Assembly (NCBI GenBank): GCA_934561395.1
Contig: CAKTGF010000001.1
Location: 397,355 to 461,354, forward strand
DNA length: 64,000 bases
From: an uncultured Eubacterium sp.
Lineage (GTDB): Bacteria > Bacillota > Clostridia > Oscillospirales > Acutalibacteraceae
Direction of reading: 5' to 3'
A program made the position numbers and the translations under genes. The notes under the pieces were generated by a model. The model saw nothing but the letters and a program-made list of their open reading frames with translations. It had not been told where the DNA came from and made no database searches. This document shows positions 17,379 through 25,839 of this stretch, piece by piece. Each line of letters begins with the position of its first letter. The first letter of the stretch is position 1.

Positions 17379-18224
17379 ATGAGAGAAATTACATTTAAAA
17401 TTGACAATAATAATGACGGCAGGCAAATCAGGGAGGTGCTGAAAAAATTTGGTGTTTCCTCCGCACTGCTGACAAAGCTTAAGCGCACGGAAAACGGAAT
17501 AACAAAAAACGGCGCATTTGCAAAAGCGATTGAGCCTGTGCACGCAGGAGATGTTATAAAAATTAAGCTTATACCCTCAGGCAGGGCACCTACCCCCACC
17601 AAGGGCAACCTTGACATTGTTTATGAGGATGATGACATTATTGTGGTTAACAAGCCGCCGTATATGCCCGTGCACGAAAGCAGAAACCACCGTGGGGACA
17701 CATTATCAAATTTAGTTGCATACCACACCGGCAGCAACACGGCTTTTAGGGCGGTGTATCGCCTTGACCGTGACACCAGCGGCCTTGTACTGATTGCAAA
17801 GCACGAGCTTGCGGCGTCAAAGCTTGCCGGAAAAATAAAAAAAGATTATTACGCCCTTGTAAGCGGAACAGTTACTACCGACGGCGTGGTTGACAAACCC
17901 ATTGCAAGGTGCGGCGACAGCATAATAAGACGCCGTGCGGATGACAGCGGCGAGCGTGCGGTTACCCGCTATTTTCCCATAAAGCAGGGAGAAAATTGCA
18001 CACTGCTTAAATTTACGCTTGAAACAGGCAGAACCCACCAAATAAGGGTACACATGGAATACATAGGGCACACTCTTTTGGGGGATTCGTTATACGACGG
18101 CGACTGCTCAAAAATCGGCAGGCAGGCGCTCCACTGCAAGGATATTTATTTTAAGCATCCCGTAACCGGGGAGGAAATGCACTTAAGCTGTGATTTCCCA
18201 AATGATATAAAAGAGGTAATGTAA
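17379..18224 (+). CDS. RluA family pseudouridine synthase
   Basis: 281 residues. An S4-like N-terminal part (residues 1-75) precedes the RluA catalytic domain with YRLDRDTSGLVLIAK, where the Asp of RLDRDTSG is the catalytic residue. VNKPPYMPVHES and LETGRTHQIRVHMEYIGH are also family motifs. It isomerises uridines in rRNA or tRNA; the target site cannot be predicted. The ATG at 17379 directly follows the degV terminator and has no ribosome binding site, so it is either translated without one or reached by read-through. Its stop overlaps the next start (TAATG). Confidence 0.87.
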   Translation: MREITFKIDNNNDGRQIREVLKKFGVSSALLTKLKRTENGITKNGAFAKAIEPVHAGDVIKIKLIPSGRAPTPTKGNLDIVYEDDDIIVVNKPPYMPVHESRNHRGDTLSNLVAYHTGSNTAFRAVYRLDRDTSGLVLIAKHELAASKLAGKIKKDYYALVSGTVTTDGVVDKPIARCGDSIIRRRADDSGERAVTRYFPIKQGENCTLLKFTLETGRTHQIRVHMEYIGHTLLGDSLYDGDCSKIGRQALHCKDIYFKHPVTGEEMHLSCDFPNDIKEVM

Positions 18225-19150
18225 TGCCTGCGTTTTGCACACACCATTTATTTTTACAAAAGCTTAAAGATGAAATCGGAAAGGATTTTGAATTTAATAT
18301 TCAGGCGGCGGAAATCGGCACACAGGGACCGGATATTTTCTTTTTTAACAGAATAATTCCGCTGTTTATGCCGGGAAAATCAAAGGCAGACATAGGCCGC
18401 AGGCTGCACCGAAGCAAGGCTGAGGATTTATTCAACGCCTTTGCTGAATATATGAAGTTGCACCCAAACGATATTGCAAAATCATACATTTACGGCTTTA
18501 TTATGCACTACGCCCTTGACCGCAGGTGCCACCCTTATGTTTATTCTATGCAGGAAAAAATAAAAGAAAAAAATCATTTTATTCACAAAAGCTCCGCCCA
18601 CAACAAAGTTGAAATGGCTATGGACAGCTTTTTGCTGAACAAATACTGCCTAATAAGCAATCCACGGAGCTTTAGGGCTGACAAATGCCTTGGCAGCGAC
18701 CCTGCTGTTGACAGAGAAATAGGCAGGGTGCTTGAATTTGTTGTGCCCAAAGTTACCGGGGACAGGCTAAGTGCAGAGCAGGCTGCCGCCGCTGTTAGGG
18801 ACACCCGAAAAATGCAAAAAATTTTAACCGATAAAACCGGGCTGTTAAAGGTATTTTGCGTTATTTTTGAAACCCTGCTTGCACCCTTTATAATGTTTTT
18901 TAAATTTTCTTCAATGATAAAGCCCGGGGACTTGGAAAAAGCAAAAAAATATGTTAATATAGACAGGCAGCCTTGGCAATCCCCCTTTGACGGCAGCGTT
19001 CACAACGAAAGTTTTGAGGAACTTTTTATGCTTGCGGCAGAGGATACAAGGGCGCTTATAAAGGGCTTTAATAACATTTGCAACGGCAGTGAAACCGCCT
19101 TTGATGTTACACAAAACATATCATTTTTAACAGGAATAGAGGTAAAATAA
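18224..19150 (+). CDS. Zinc-dependent phospholipase C-like family protein
   Basis: 308 residues without a signal peptide. The N-terminus has the Zn_dep_PLPC pattern: CTHHLF at residues 4-9, an AEIGTQGPDIFFFNR acidic/His-site segment near 28, IYGFIMHYALDRRCHPY near 87 and HNKVEMAMDSFLL near 125. The His/Asp pattern resembles the trinuclear zinc site of alpha-toxin-type phospholipases. Cytoplasmic homologues of this kind are common in Clostridia and have no proven substrate. It is translationally coupled to the upstream pseudouridine synthase and lies 2 bp before luxS. Confidence 0.72.
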   Translation: MPAFCTHHLFLQKLKDEIGKDFEFNIQAAEIGTQGPDIFFFNRIIPLFMPGKSKADIGRRLHRSKAEDLFNAFAEYMKLHPNDIAKSYIYGFIMHYALDRRCHPYVYSMQEKIKEKNHFIHKSSAHNKVEMAMDSFLLNKYCLISNPRSFRADKCLGSDPAVDREIGRVLEFVVPKVTGDRLSAEQAAAAVRDTRKMQKILTDKTGLLKVFCVIFETLLAPFIMFFKFSSMIKPGDLEKAKKYVNIDRQPWQSPFDGSVHNESFEELFMLAAEDTRALIKGFNNICNGSETAFDVTQNISFLTGIEVK

Positions 19151-19152
19151 AA

Positions 19153-19626
19153 ATGAAAACAATACCAAGCTTTCAAATTGACCACAACATTTTAAAAAAG
19201 GGCATTTATATCAGCCGTATTGACGACGATATCACCACATACGACATCAGAATGAAGGAGCCTAACAGGGAGCCTGTTATGACAAACTCCGCCATTCACA
19301 CCATTGAGCATATTTTTGCAACCTATGTAAGGAACACCGAGTTTGGCGACAATATTATTTACTTTGGCCCCATGGGATGCAGAACCGGCTTTTACTTTTT
19401 AACAAGAAATTTAAGCGACAATTATTCAATTCAGCTTATTAAGGACGCCTTTAAGTACATTGCGGATTTTTGGGGCGTTATCCCCGGTGCCTCTCCAAAG
19501 GAGTGCGGCAACTGCCTTGAGCACAATCTGCCCCAAGCTAAAAGCGAGGCAAAGGAATTTTCGGAGGTTATTAAGGACTGGACCAAGGAGAACCTTGCCT
19601 ACCCCACAAGCGAGGACAACGAATAA
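19153..19626 (+). CDS. luxS: S-ribosylhomocysteine lyase
   Basis: 157 residues, exactly the LuxS size. The metal site HTIEH (residues 52-56) with the later Cys of ECGNCLEH (near 118-125), plus FGPMGCRTGFYFLTRN, is diagnostic. LuxS cleaves S-ribosylhomocysteine to homocysteine and the precursor of autoinducer-2, as part of methyl-cycle salvage. No Pfs nucleosidase gene is nearby. It is the last gene of a three-gene plus-strand run ending in a strong terminator. Confidence 0.95.
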   Translation: MKTIPSFQIDHNILKKGIYISRIDDDITTYDIRMKEPNREPVMTNSAIHTIEHIFATYVRNTEFGDNIIYFGPMGCRTGFYFLTRNLSDNYSIQLIKDAFKYIADFWGVIPGASPKECGNCLEHNLPQAKSEAKEFSEVIKDWTKENLAYPTSEDNE

Positions 19627-19640
19627 TAAACAGAAAAAAT

Positions 19641-19680
19641 CCCCTGAGTCTCTTTTCAGAGCTGCTCAGGGGTTATTTTT
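19641..19680 (+). terminator. Terminator after luxS, shared by convergent genes
   Basis: CCCCTGAG...CTCAGGGG stem with TTATTTTTATTTATTT on the plus strand and an A-rich flank that gives a T-run on the minus strand. It separates luxS from the convergent repeat-protein gene. Confidence 0.8.
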
Positions 19681-21655
19681 ATTTATTTTCCGCAAAATCA
19701 TCGGCGGTCAATGTTTTTGTTGAGGTTTTTGAAGAATCGGTATATATTTCAGGATACCATTTTTTTGAAAAACGGTAGGGGTTCTCCAAAAACTTAACAT
19801 CATACCAAATTTGGGGGTAATGCACGTTTTCGTTTGCCACGGCGGTTTTGCTTTTAACAAACTTTTCCTCGTCAACCAAAACGCCCACAACAACGAATTT
19901 AAAATCTGTCATAAAATCGGAGCTTGCGCTTACGGTTATAAACCTGTCGGCATAGTTGAAGGTGTAGCCGGTATCATAAAGCCTGCGTGACTCTATTTTA
20001 TCCACATAAGCGTTAAAGCTTTTTTCGGTCATATTGCCATAAACGCTGTATGGGAAGGTATAATCCCTGTCATCCATGGGATTAAGATTGGTGTAATATG
20101 CGGCGATAACCTTGTAGGTGTTTTTTTCAAACAGGGTTGAATAGGTAATCAGCTGGGTTGAATTTAAAAATCCGTCGCCGGTGGAATAAACCGATTCAAT
20201 ATCCCCTGCGCCGTTAATATCAACAGCCAAAAACTGTTGAGTATCGGTAACGCCGTAGCTGTGCTGTGCAAAAACAAAATCTTTGGTGCGCTGATATGTT
20301 GCGTATTTATCCGTGTCGGTATCGGCAATTTGGAGCCTGCCCACAACGGTTTGATTTTCGCCGTAGGCGCCGCACATATTCTCTAAAATCCCCTGGGGGA
20401 ACTGCACATCGGGATATTTTTGCTGATATGGCTTTAAATACGCAACCTTGCTGTAATCATAAAGCCTGTATCCGCCCACAATTGCACCCGACACTGCCAC
20501 AATCGCTGCAAGAAAAATTGCCAGCTGCTTTGTTACGGTGCTTTTTATCCCACGCTTAAGGGCAGGAATAAAGCTGTTTTTAAAACCGTTGCGGATATTT
20601 GAGGGGGCTTTTTTAAATCCCTCAACAAGGTCTTTTTTTGTAATTTTCTTTTTTGGTTTTTTGCCGTCTGCGGTAATCCAAACCAAATCGTTTTCGTTAA
20701 CATCCTCATCGGGCTTTTTGGGGCTTGCCGCCCTTGTTGCAGGCTTTGGAGGCTCAAGAGGCTTGATTTTCTCCTCAACAACCTCAAGCTTTATTTTTTC
20801 AAGCTCGTTGTCGGATGCGCCCTTTTTTACCGCACGCTTTAATTTTTTTCGTTTTTCAAGCTCGTGCTTGCGAATAACCTTATCAACGGCTGCCTTATCA
20901 ATTGGTGGTTTTTCTGAAAGCTCCTCCGGCTCAGGCTGATTTTCGGCCTCTGCCGCTGCCCTTTGCTGTTCAAGAGCCTCCCTTTCCTCCTGCTCTTTGC
21001 GGCGCTGTCTGTTGCGCTCCGCTTCAAGCTCCATTTCCTTGATAAGTTGTTCTTCACGCTCCGCCTGTTCCTTTTTCAGGCGTTCTTGTTTTTCACGCTC
21101 CAAGCGCTCTTTTTCAAGGCGCCCCTGTCTTTCACGCTCTAAGCGCTCCTTTTCAAGGTGCTTCTGCCTTTCACGCTCCGCCTGTTCCTTTTTCAGGCGT
21201 TCTTGTTTTTCACGCTCCAAGCGCTCCTTTTCAAGGTGCTTCTGCCTTTCACGCTCCAAGCGCTCCTTTTCAAGGTGCTTCTGCCTTTCACGCTCCAAGC
21301 GTTCTTTTTCAAGGCGCTCCTGTCTTTCACGCTCTAAACGTTCCTTTTCAAGGCGCTCCTGTCTTTCACGCTCTAAACGTTCCTTTTCAAGGCGCTCCTG
21401 TCTTTCACGCTCCAAGCGCTCCTTTTCAAGGCGCTCCTGTCTTTCACGCTCCAAGCGCTCCTTTTCAAGGCGCTCCTGTCTTTCACGCTCCAAGCGCTCT
21501 TTTTCAAGGCGCTCCTGCTCCTCTTTCGCTCTCTGGGAACGTGATTTTACAGGCGCCTCCGGGGGCTCAAAAGCAGGCTTTCCGCCGGTTTCAAGCTTTT
21601 CTCTGCGCTCTCTCAGGGATATTAATATGTCGTCAAGCTCGTCAAAATCGCTCAT
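19679..21655 (-). CDS. Membrane protein with charged 13-residue repeat rod, function unknown
   Basis: 658 residues. Residues 48-203 are twelve copies of a 13-residue unit, mostly ERLEKERLERERQ with KHLEK and ERLKKEQAE variants, predicted to be a continuous charged single alpha-helix or coiled coil. A Lys/Pro-rich linker follows. One transmembrane segment (KQLAIFLAAIVAVSGAIVGG) lies near residue 385, then an extracytoplasmic domain of about 250 residues (YQQKYPDVQFPQGILENMCG onwards) that I cannot assign. Topology suggests a cytoplasmic rod, one membrane pass and an outer domain. It starts 19 bp after thiI, so it is likely co-transcribed with the sulfur-transfer genes, with no obvious reason. 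Confidence 0.8.
   Translation of the reverse strand: MSDFDELDDILISLRERREKLETGGKPAFEPPEAPVKSRSQRAKEEQERLEKERLERERQERLEKERLERERQERLEKERLERERQERLEKERLERERQERLEKERLERERQERLEKERLERERQKHLEKERLERERQKHLEKERLEREKQERLKKEQAERERQKHLEKERLERERQGRLEKERLEREKQERLKKEQAEREEQLIKEMELEAERNRQRRKEQEEREALEQQRAAAEAENQPEPEELSEKPPIDKAAVDKVIRKHELEKRKKLKRAVKKGASDNELEKIKLEVVEEKIKPLEPPKPATRAASPKKPDEDVNENDLVWITADGKKPKKKITKKDLVEGFKKAPSNIRNGFKNSFIPALKRGIKSTVTKQLAIFLAAIVAVSGAIVGGYRLYDYSKVAYLKPYQQKYPDVQFPQGILENMCGAYGENQTVVGRLQIADTDTDKYATYQRTKDFVFAQHSYGVTDTQQFLAVDINGAGDIESVYSTGDGFLNSTQLITYSTLFEKNTYKVIAAYYTNLNPMDDRDYTFPYSVYGNMTEKSFNAYVDKIESRRLYDTGYTFNYADRFITVSASSDFMTDFKFVVVGVLVDEEKFVKSKTAVANENVHYPQIWYDVKFLENPYRFSKKWYPEIYTDSSKTSTKTLTADDFAENK
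21047..21514 (-). repeat. Twelve tandem 39-bp coding repeats
   Basis: 468 bp of 39-bp units in the repeat-rod gene, in frame and free of stops. Six consecutive ERLEKERLERERQ units are followed by variant units that alternate, including a duplicated two-unit block (KHLEK/ERLKKEQ). Near-identical DNA indicates recent expansion; copy number may vary between strains. Confidence 0.95.
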
Positions 21656-21674
21656 ATTGCTCCTCTAACATCAA

Positions 21675-22844
21675 TTACTGAATGACTGTTTTTTTGACAT
21701 TTTCAATTGCCTGTGCAATTAATTCATCGCCGTTGGTTATTCCCTGCTCTGCAACAACCACATCCTCCAGCTTTGCACGGGTACGGGGGTGCTTTGGTGT
21801 GAACACCGTGCAGCAATCCTCGTAAGGCTGGATTGAGGTTTCAAAGGTGTCGATTTTTCTTGATATAGCAATTATTTCATCCTTATCCATACCGATGCAG
21901 GGTCTGAAAACAGGCATATCGGTTACGGCGTCTGTGCAGCCGAGGGCATAAATTGTTTGGCTTGCCACCTGACCCACGCTTTCGCCGGTAATAAGAGCAC
22001 TGCAATTTTGGTGCTCTGCCAATGCCTGGCTTATTCTCATCATATATCTTCTCATGATAATTGTAAAATATTCCTCGGGGCAATTATCACGGATTTCCTC
22101 TTGCAACCTTGTAAACGGCACAACATAAGTTGTAATCGGGCCGCTGTATTTTGCAACCTTGTGCAAAAGCTCCATAACCTTTAGCTCGGCAAGTTCTGTT
22201 GTGTATGGGGGCGATGCAAAATGAACCGCAACAAGCTCAATGCCACGCTTTGCCATCATATAGGCCGCAACGGGTGAATCAATGCCGCCGCTGATTAACA
22301 CAGCTGCTCTGCCGCTGGTGCTGACAGGCATACCGCCTGCACCCTTAATGTTATTACCCCTTACAAAGGCGTAATTATCACGCACCTCAACGGTAACGGT
22401 AACATCAGGGTTGTGCACATCCACCTTAAGGTGATGGAATTTTGATAAAATAAAGCCGCCCAGCTCTCTGCATATTTCGGGAGATTTTAAGGGGAACTTT
22501 TTATCACTTCTCTTAGCCTCAACCTTAAAGGTTTTTGCGCCCTCCAGCTCCTCTGCCAAATATGACAGAGTTGTTTGCCTGATAGACTCCATATCCTTTT
22601 CGGCCACAGCCGCCCTTGACAGAGCCGCAATGCCGAAAACTTTTTTAAGAATTTCCACAGCGTCGTCAAGGTCTGCGTCGTTAAGGCTTTCAACCATAAT
22701 GGTTGATTGGCTTTTGGTAAATTTAAACTCGCCTAACTCCCTTAACGCTCTTTTCATATTTTTAATGAGCACATCCTCAAAGGTATTTCTGTTTAAGCCC
22801 TTAAGCACAAGCTCGCCGTTTTTAATTAATATAATTTCCTTCAT
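21675..22844 (-). CDS. thiI: tRNA 4-thiouridine synthase ThiI
   Basis: 389 residues: an N-terminal ferredoxin-like part (1-60), a THUMP domain (about 60-165) and a PP-loop domain beginning with LISGGIDSPVAAYMMAKRG near residue 183. It lacks the C-terminal rhodanese domain of the E. coli protein, as is normal in Firmicutes. It uses sulfur from a cysteine desulfurase to make 4-thiouridine in tRNA. The cysteine desulfurase gene ends 8 bp upstream, the classical partner arrangement. A disulfide-relevant Cys pair occurs in YEDCCTVFTPKHP. Confidence 0.93.
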   Translation of the reverse strand: MKEIILIKNGELVLKGLNRNTFEDVLIKNMKRALRELGEFKFTKSQSTIMVESLNDADLDDAVEILKKVFGIAALSRAAVAEKDMESIRQTTLSYLAEELEGAKTFKVEAKRSDKKFPLKSPEICRELGGFILSKFHHLKVDVHNPDVTVTVEVRDNYAFVRGNNIKGAGGMPVSTSGRAAVLISGGIDSPVAAYMMAKRGIELVAVHFASPPYTTELAELKVMELLHKVAKYSGPITTYVVPFTRLQEEIRDNCPEEYFTIIMRRYMMRISQALAEHQNCSALITGESVGQVASQTIYALGCTDAVTDMPVFRPCIGMDKDEIIAISRKIDTFETSIQPYEDCCTVFTPKHPRTRAKLEDVVVAEQGITNGDELIAQAIENVKKTVIQ

Positions 22845-22852
22845 ATTTCCCT

Positions 22853-23983
22853 CTACATCGGATATTTTTCTACTGTTTCGGCAACCGCCTTTACAAATGC
22901 GTCAACATCATCACGGGTGTTATCCCTTGAAAAGCTGACCCTTATTGATTTGTCGATAACCGAATCGTTAAGCCGCATTGCTGTGAGCACATGGCTTTTT
23001 TTGCCCTTTGCGCAGGCTGAGCCGTTGCTGACGCAAATGCCGTATTCGCTTGACAGGTGCTGAACTATTGTTTGGCTTGTCATAAAGCTTGGTATAAACA
23101 CATTGATTATATAATCGCTTGCGTCATCGCCGCTGTTAATGCCCACACCATCAATTTTCAAAAGCTGCTCCTTGGCGTAGGTGTTCAGCTCTTTAATTGC
23201 TTGGCTCTGCTTTTTAAGGTCGGGTATCAACTCAACCGCCTTGCCGAAGCCTGCTATCAGCGGAACCGATTCAGTTCCCGGTCTGATTTTTCTTTCCTGC
23301 TCGCCGCCAAAGGTTCTGGGAAGTATTCTTACACCTTTTCTAATGTAGAGAGCACCTATTCCCTTTGGGCCGTGAATTTTGTGAGCGGTTACCGTCAATA
23401 AATCCGCACCAAGCTTTGCAGGCTTAACCTCCAGCTTGCCGAAGGCCTGCACACAGTCAATGTGGATAAGTGCCGGGGCATTTGCCCTTTTAACCGCCTT
23501 TTTTATTGATTTTACAGGTAAAATTGAGCCGACCTCGTTGTTAACATACATCATTGTTACAAGTATGGTATCGGCATTTACCGCATCAAAAATCTGTTGC
23601 TCGTCAATTCTGCCGAATTTGTCGGGCATCAGCCTTACAACCTCAAAGCCCTGCTTTTCCAGCTCGTCAACAGATTGCAAAACGCTTTCGTGTTCAATTG
23701 CAGTGGTTACAATTCTTTTGCCCCTGCGCTTGTTGGCCTCTACTGCGCCGAAAACCGCAAGGTTGTTGGCCTCTGTACCGCCGGAGGTAAACACAAGCTC
23801 CTCGCTTTGGCAGGACAGCGCCTTTGCAAGAATATCCCTTGCCTTTCGCACCTGTAAATTTGCATTAAGCCCTATTTTATGAAAGCTTGATGCATTGCCG
23901 AACCCGTCGGTTAACGCCTCGTAAACTGCGTCTGCCACTGCCTTTTCGGGCTTTGTTGTTGCACTGTTATCAAGATAAATCAT
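22853..23983 (-). CDS. Cysteine desulfurase (NifS/IscS family), ThiI partner
   Basis: 376 residues. PLP fold signatures: MIYLDNSATTKP at the N-terminus, TSGGTEANNLAVFGA near residue 66, the PLP lysine in TAHKIHGPKGIG near 196, and the persulfide Cys in SNGSACAKGKKSHVL near 320. It supplies sulfur, here probably for ThiI (NifZ-like arrangement). The start overlaps the end of the HAD-Nudix gene by 14 bp. Confidence 0.92.
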   Translation of the reverse strand: MIYLDNSATTKPEKAVADAVYEALTDGFGNASSFHKIGLNANLQVRKARDILAKALSCQSEELVFTSGGTEANNLAVFGAVEANKRRGKRIVTTAIEHESVLQSVDELEKQGFEVVRLMPDKFGRIDEQQIFDAVNADTILVTMMYVNNEVGSILPVKSIKKAVKRANAPALIHIDCVQAFGKLEVKPAKLGADLLTVTAHKIHGPKGIGALYIRKGVRILPRTFGGEQERKIRPGTESVPLIAGFGKAVELIPDLKKQSQAIKELNTYAKEQLLKIDGVGINSGDDASDYIINVFIPSFMTSQTIVQHLSSEYGICVSNGSACAKGKKSHVLTAMRLNDSVIDKSIRVSFSRDNTRDDVDAFVKAVAETVEKYPM

Positions 23984-25154
23984 TTTTATTTGTTATTTCC
24001 TTTAGCTTTAGTGCGGCTATTATGGTTTTTGCATCCTTAATTTCCCCTGCCATAACTTTTTCAATCAATTCGTCAAGGGTCATGGTGCAAACCTGCAAAA
24101 ATTCGCCGTCATCAAGCTCCTGCTGTTCAAAATGGATGTTTTTTGCCGCATAAAGCCTGATTATTTCATTTGTGTATCCCGGTGTGGGATATATTTCACC
24201 CAACGAAATATATTCCTCGGCAACTGCACCGGTTTCTTCCCTAAATTCACGCTTGCCTGCCTCAAAGGGGTCCTCCCCCTTTTCAAGCTTGCCTGCCGGG
24301 ATTTCGTAAATCGTTTCTTTGTATAAATACCTAAACTGCCTTACCAGCAGCACCTTATTATCGTTTGTAATGCCTATTACGGCAACGCCGCCCGGATGGT
24401 CAACGCACTCACGCTTGGCCATTTGACCGTTGCAAAGCATAACATCGTCATGATGAACGGTTATAACCTTGCCGTTAAATATGCCCTTCACATTTTCCGT
24501 GGTTTCATAAAGGCCCAGGGCGATTGACTCAATATCGTCAACCTTTTCAGCCATAAAATCGGCGCCGCTTTCGATAAATTCAAACCTGCTGCCGTAGCCC
24601 CAAAGCACACCCACAGAGGCAATGCCGTTTGCCTTTGCGCCGTCAATATCATAATGCCTATCGCCAACCATTACAGCATCGGCCTTTTCAACGCCAAGTT
24701 CCCCAATGCAACGGGAAATAATGCTCTGCTTAGATTCGCAATCGGCATTAAAAGACACACCGCAAACAGAATCAAAGCATTTTTCAACGCCGTATTTTTC
24801 AAGAAGGCTGACAATGTATTTTTGCGGCTTTGATGAGGCGATGCCTATTTTTATGCCGTCGGCCTTAAGCCTGTAAAGCAAATCGCAAACGCCATCATAA
24901 AGGCAGCTTTCGGTTAAGCCCTTTGTGGAATAACGTTCCCTGAACTTTTGCACAAGCTCCTCTGCGGCGCTTGGAGATTGATTAAACCGCTCCTGAAAGG
25001 TTACCAGCAGCGGAGGACCTATGAAAAAGTCCATCTCGTTCCACTGAGGGTGTGCAATGCCCATTGAATCAAGAGCATATGCGGCGCATTTTTTTACGCC
25101 CTCCCCGGTATCGCATATTGTGCCGTCGAAATCAAATATAACTGCCTTATACAT
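23970..25154 (-). CDS. HAD phosphatase fused to Nudix (ADP-ribose pyrophosphatase-like) hydrolase
   Basis: About 394 residues in two enzymes. Residues 1-215 form a HAD hydrolase of the phosphoglycolate-phosphatase type, with FDFDGTICDTGEG (motif I), GIASSKPQKY (motif II region) and MVGDRHYDIDGAKANG (motif IV). Residues 225-394 are a Nudix hydrolase with a perfect Nudix box, from GKLEKGEDPFEAGKREF to REETGAV, resembling ADP-ribose pyrophosphatases (VRQFRYLYKETIYEIPAG). The two activities could act in sequence on nucleotide-sugar cleavage products, but this is inference. The ATG at 25154 is used; the TTG at 25166 opens the frame slightly earlier. It overlaps the thioesterase gene by 8 bp. Confidence 0.88.
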   Translation of the reverse strand: MYKAVIFDFDGTICDTGEGVKKCAAYALDSMGIAHPQWNEMDFFIGPPLLVTFQERFNQSPSAAEELVQKFRERYSTKGLTESCLYDGVCDLLYRLKADGIKIGIASSKPQKYIVSLLEKYGVEKCFDSVCGVSFNADCESKQSIISRCIGELGVEKADAVMVGDRHYDIDGAKANGIASVGVLWGYGSRFEFIESGADFMAEKVDDIESIALGLYETTENVKGIFNGKVITVHHDDVMLCNGQMAKRECVDHPGGVAVIGITNDNKVLLVRQFRYLYKETIYEIPAGKLEKGEDPFEAGKREFREETGAVAEEYISLGEIYPTPGYTNEIIRLYAAKNIHFEQQELDDGEFLQVCTMTLDELIEKVMAGEIKDAKTIIAALKLKEITNKNDLS

Positions 25155-25548
25155 TGCTTTGCTCAACCTTTTTCATAAACCTTTCGCTGATTACCACAAA
25201 ACGCTCAATTGTGCCGCTGCCGATAACGCTGCCGTCATCCTCTGTGGCAACAACATCAAAAACAAGCTTTCTGCCGTCAACATTTTCAGGCTTAAGGGTT
25301 GCCTTTGCGGTAATTGATTTGCCCACACCGCTTGCCTTTGAGTGCTTAACATTAATGGCGGTGCCAACGGTTGTTTCGCCCTCCTCCAGGCAGTCAACAG
25401 CTGCACGGCAGGTTGCCTTTTCCATTAACGCAATCATAAACGGAGTGCCGAAAACCTCCAGCGAGCCGCTGCCTGCGGCGATTGCAGTGTTTGTAGAGTT
25501 AACTATCGTGAGGGCCTCGCCCACTATTTCATGTTCTAAATTAAGCAT
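25147..25548 (-). CDS. FlK-like hotdog-fold thioesterase
   Basis: About 133 residues. The pattern FGTPFMIALMEKATCRAAV...EEGETTVGTAINVKHSKASG matches hotdog thioesterases of the fluoroacetyl-CoA thioesterase (FlK) family, including the conserved Glu and His positions (EKAT, VKHSKA). Substrate is probably a short acyl-CoA; fluoroacetyl-CoA is not implied. The ATG at 25548 has AAGGTGG 8 bases upstream; an upstream in-frame ATG (25578) has none. It heads the operon running through to the repeat-rod protein. Confidence 0.8.
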   Translation of the reverse strand: MLNLEHEIVGEALTIVNSTNTAIAAGSGSLEVFGTPFMIALMEKATCRAAVDCLEEGETTVGTAINVKHSKASGVGKSITAKATLKPENVDGRKLVFDVVATEDDGSVIGSGTIERFVVISERFMKKVEQSNV

Positions 25549-25580
25549 AGCAAATACCACCTTGAATTTTTTCAGCATAT

Positions 25581-25609
25581 ATTATAACACAACAGCACTA
25601 CTATTACAA
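25581..25609 (-). promoter_or_regulatory. Promoter of the thioesterase-iscS-thiI operon
   Basis: TTGTAA (25604-25609) and TATAAT (25581-25586), minus strand, 17-base spacer; start of transcription about 25 bases before the ATG. Confidence 0.6.
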
Positions 25610-25629
25610 ATAAATTATTATAAAAACAG

Positions 25630-25714
25630 AGCACTTGGGGCGCACCGCATAAGGAAACAGTCAATTTAAGCCTTTTCAGCATTTATCCTTACGCAGTGCG
25701 CCCCTGTCGGTGCT
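25630..25714. repeat. Long imperfect inverted repeat, no assigned role
   Basis: AGCAC...GGGGCGCAC.GC.TAAGGA pairs with TCCTTA.GC.GTGCGCCCC...GTGCT over about 22 positions per arm around a 28-base loop. It is GC-rich in an AT-rich gap and has no T-run adjoining the stem. It could be a small palindromic (MITE/REP-like) element or an RNA structure at the 3' end of the sigma-like unit. Confidence 0.55.
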
Positions 25715-25780
25715 TGTCCGATTAGTGCCTTATTTTGTTTTTTATCATATATTGATAAAGAGAAAATTACAGACTGCTGC

Positions 25781-25821
25781 AACAGCATAGTGGATTTTAT
25801 CCCGTGAACAGCTATGCTGTT
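25781..25821 (-). terminator. Inverted repeat, weak terminator after the sigma-like gene
   Basis: AACAGCATAG (25781-25790) pairs perfectly with CTATGCTGTT (25812-25821), with flanking GTCT/AGAC extending the stem. On the minus strand it is 19 bp after the stop and is followed by TAATTTTCTC, a weak T-run. Confidence 0.4.
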
Positions 25822-25839
25822 ATGTCTGATGATATATAA

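Noticed and set aside
20997..21668. Plus-strand 223-residue Ser/Arg/Cys-rich ORF over the repeat region
   Set aside because: It is the reverse reading of the 39-bp repeats of the minus-strand gene. It lacks a ribosome binding site, and its composition (RSKRSFSRR) arises from the repeat.
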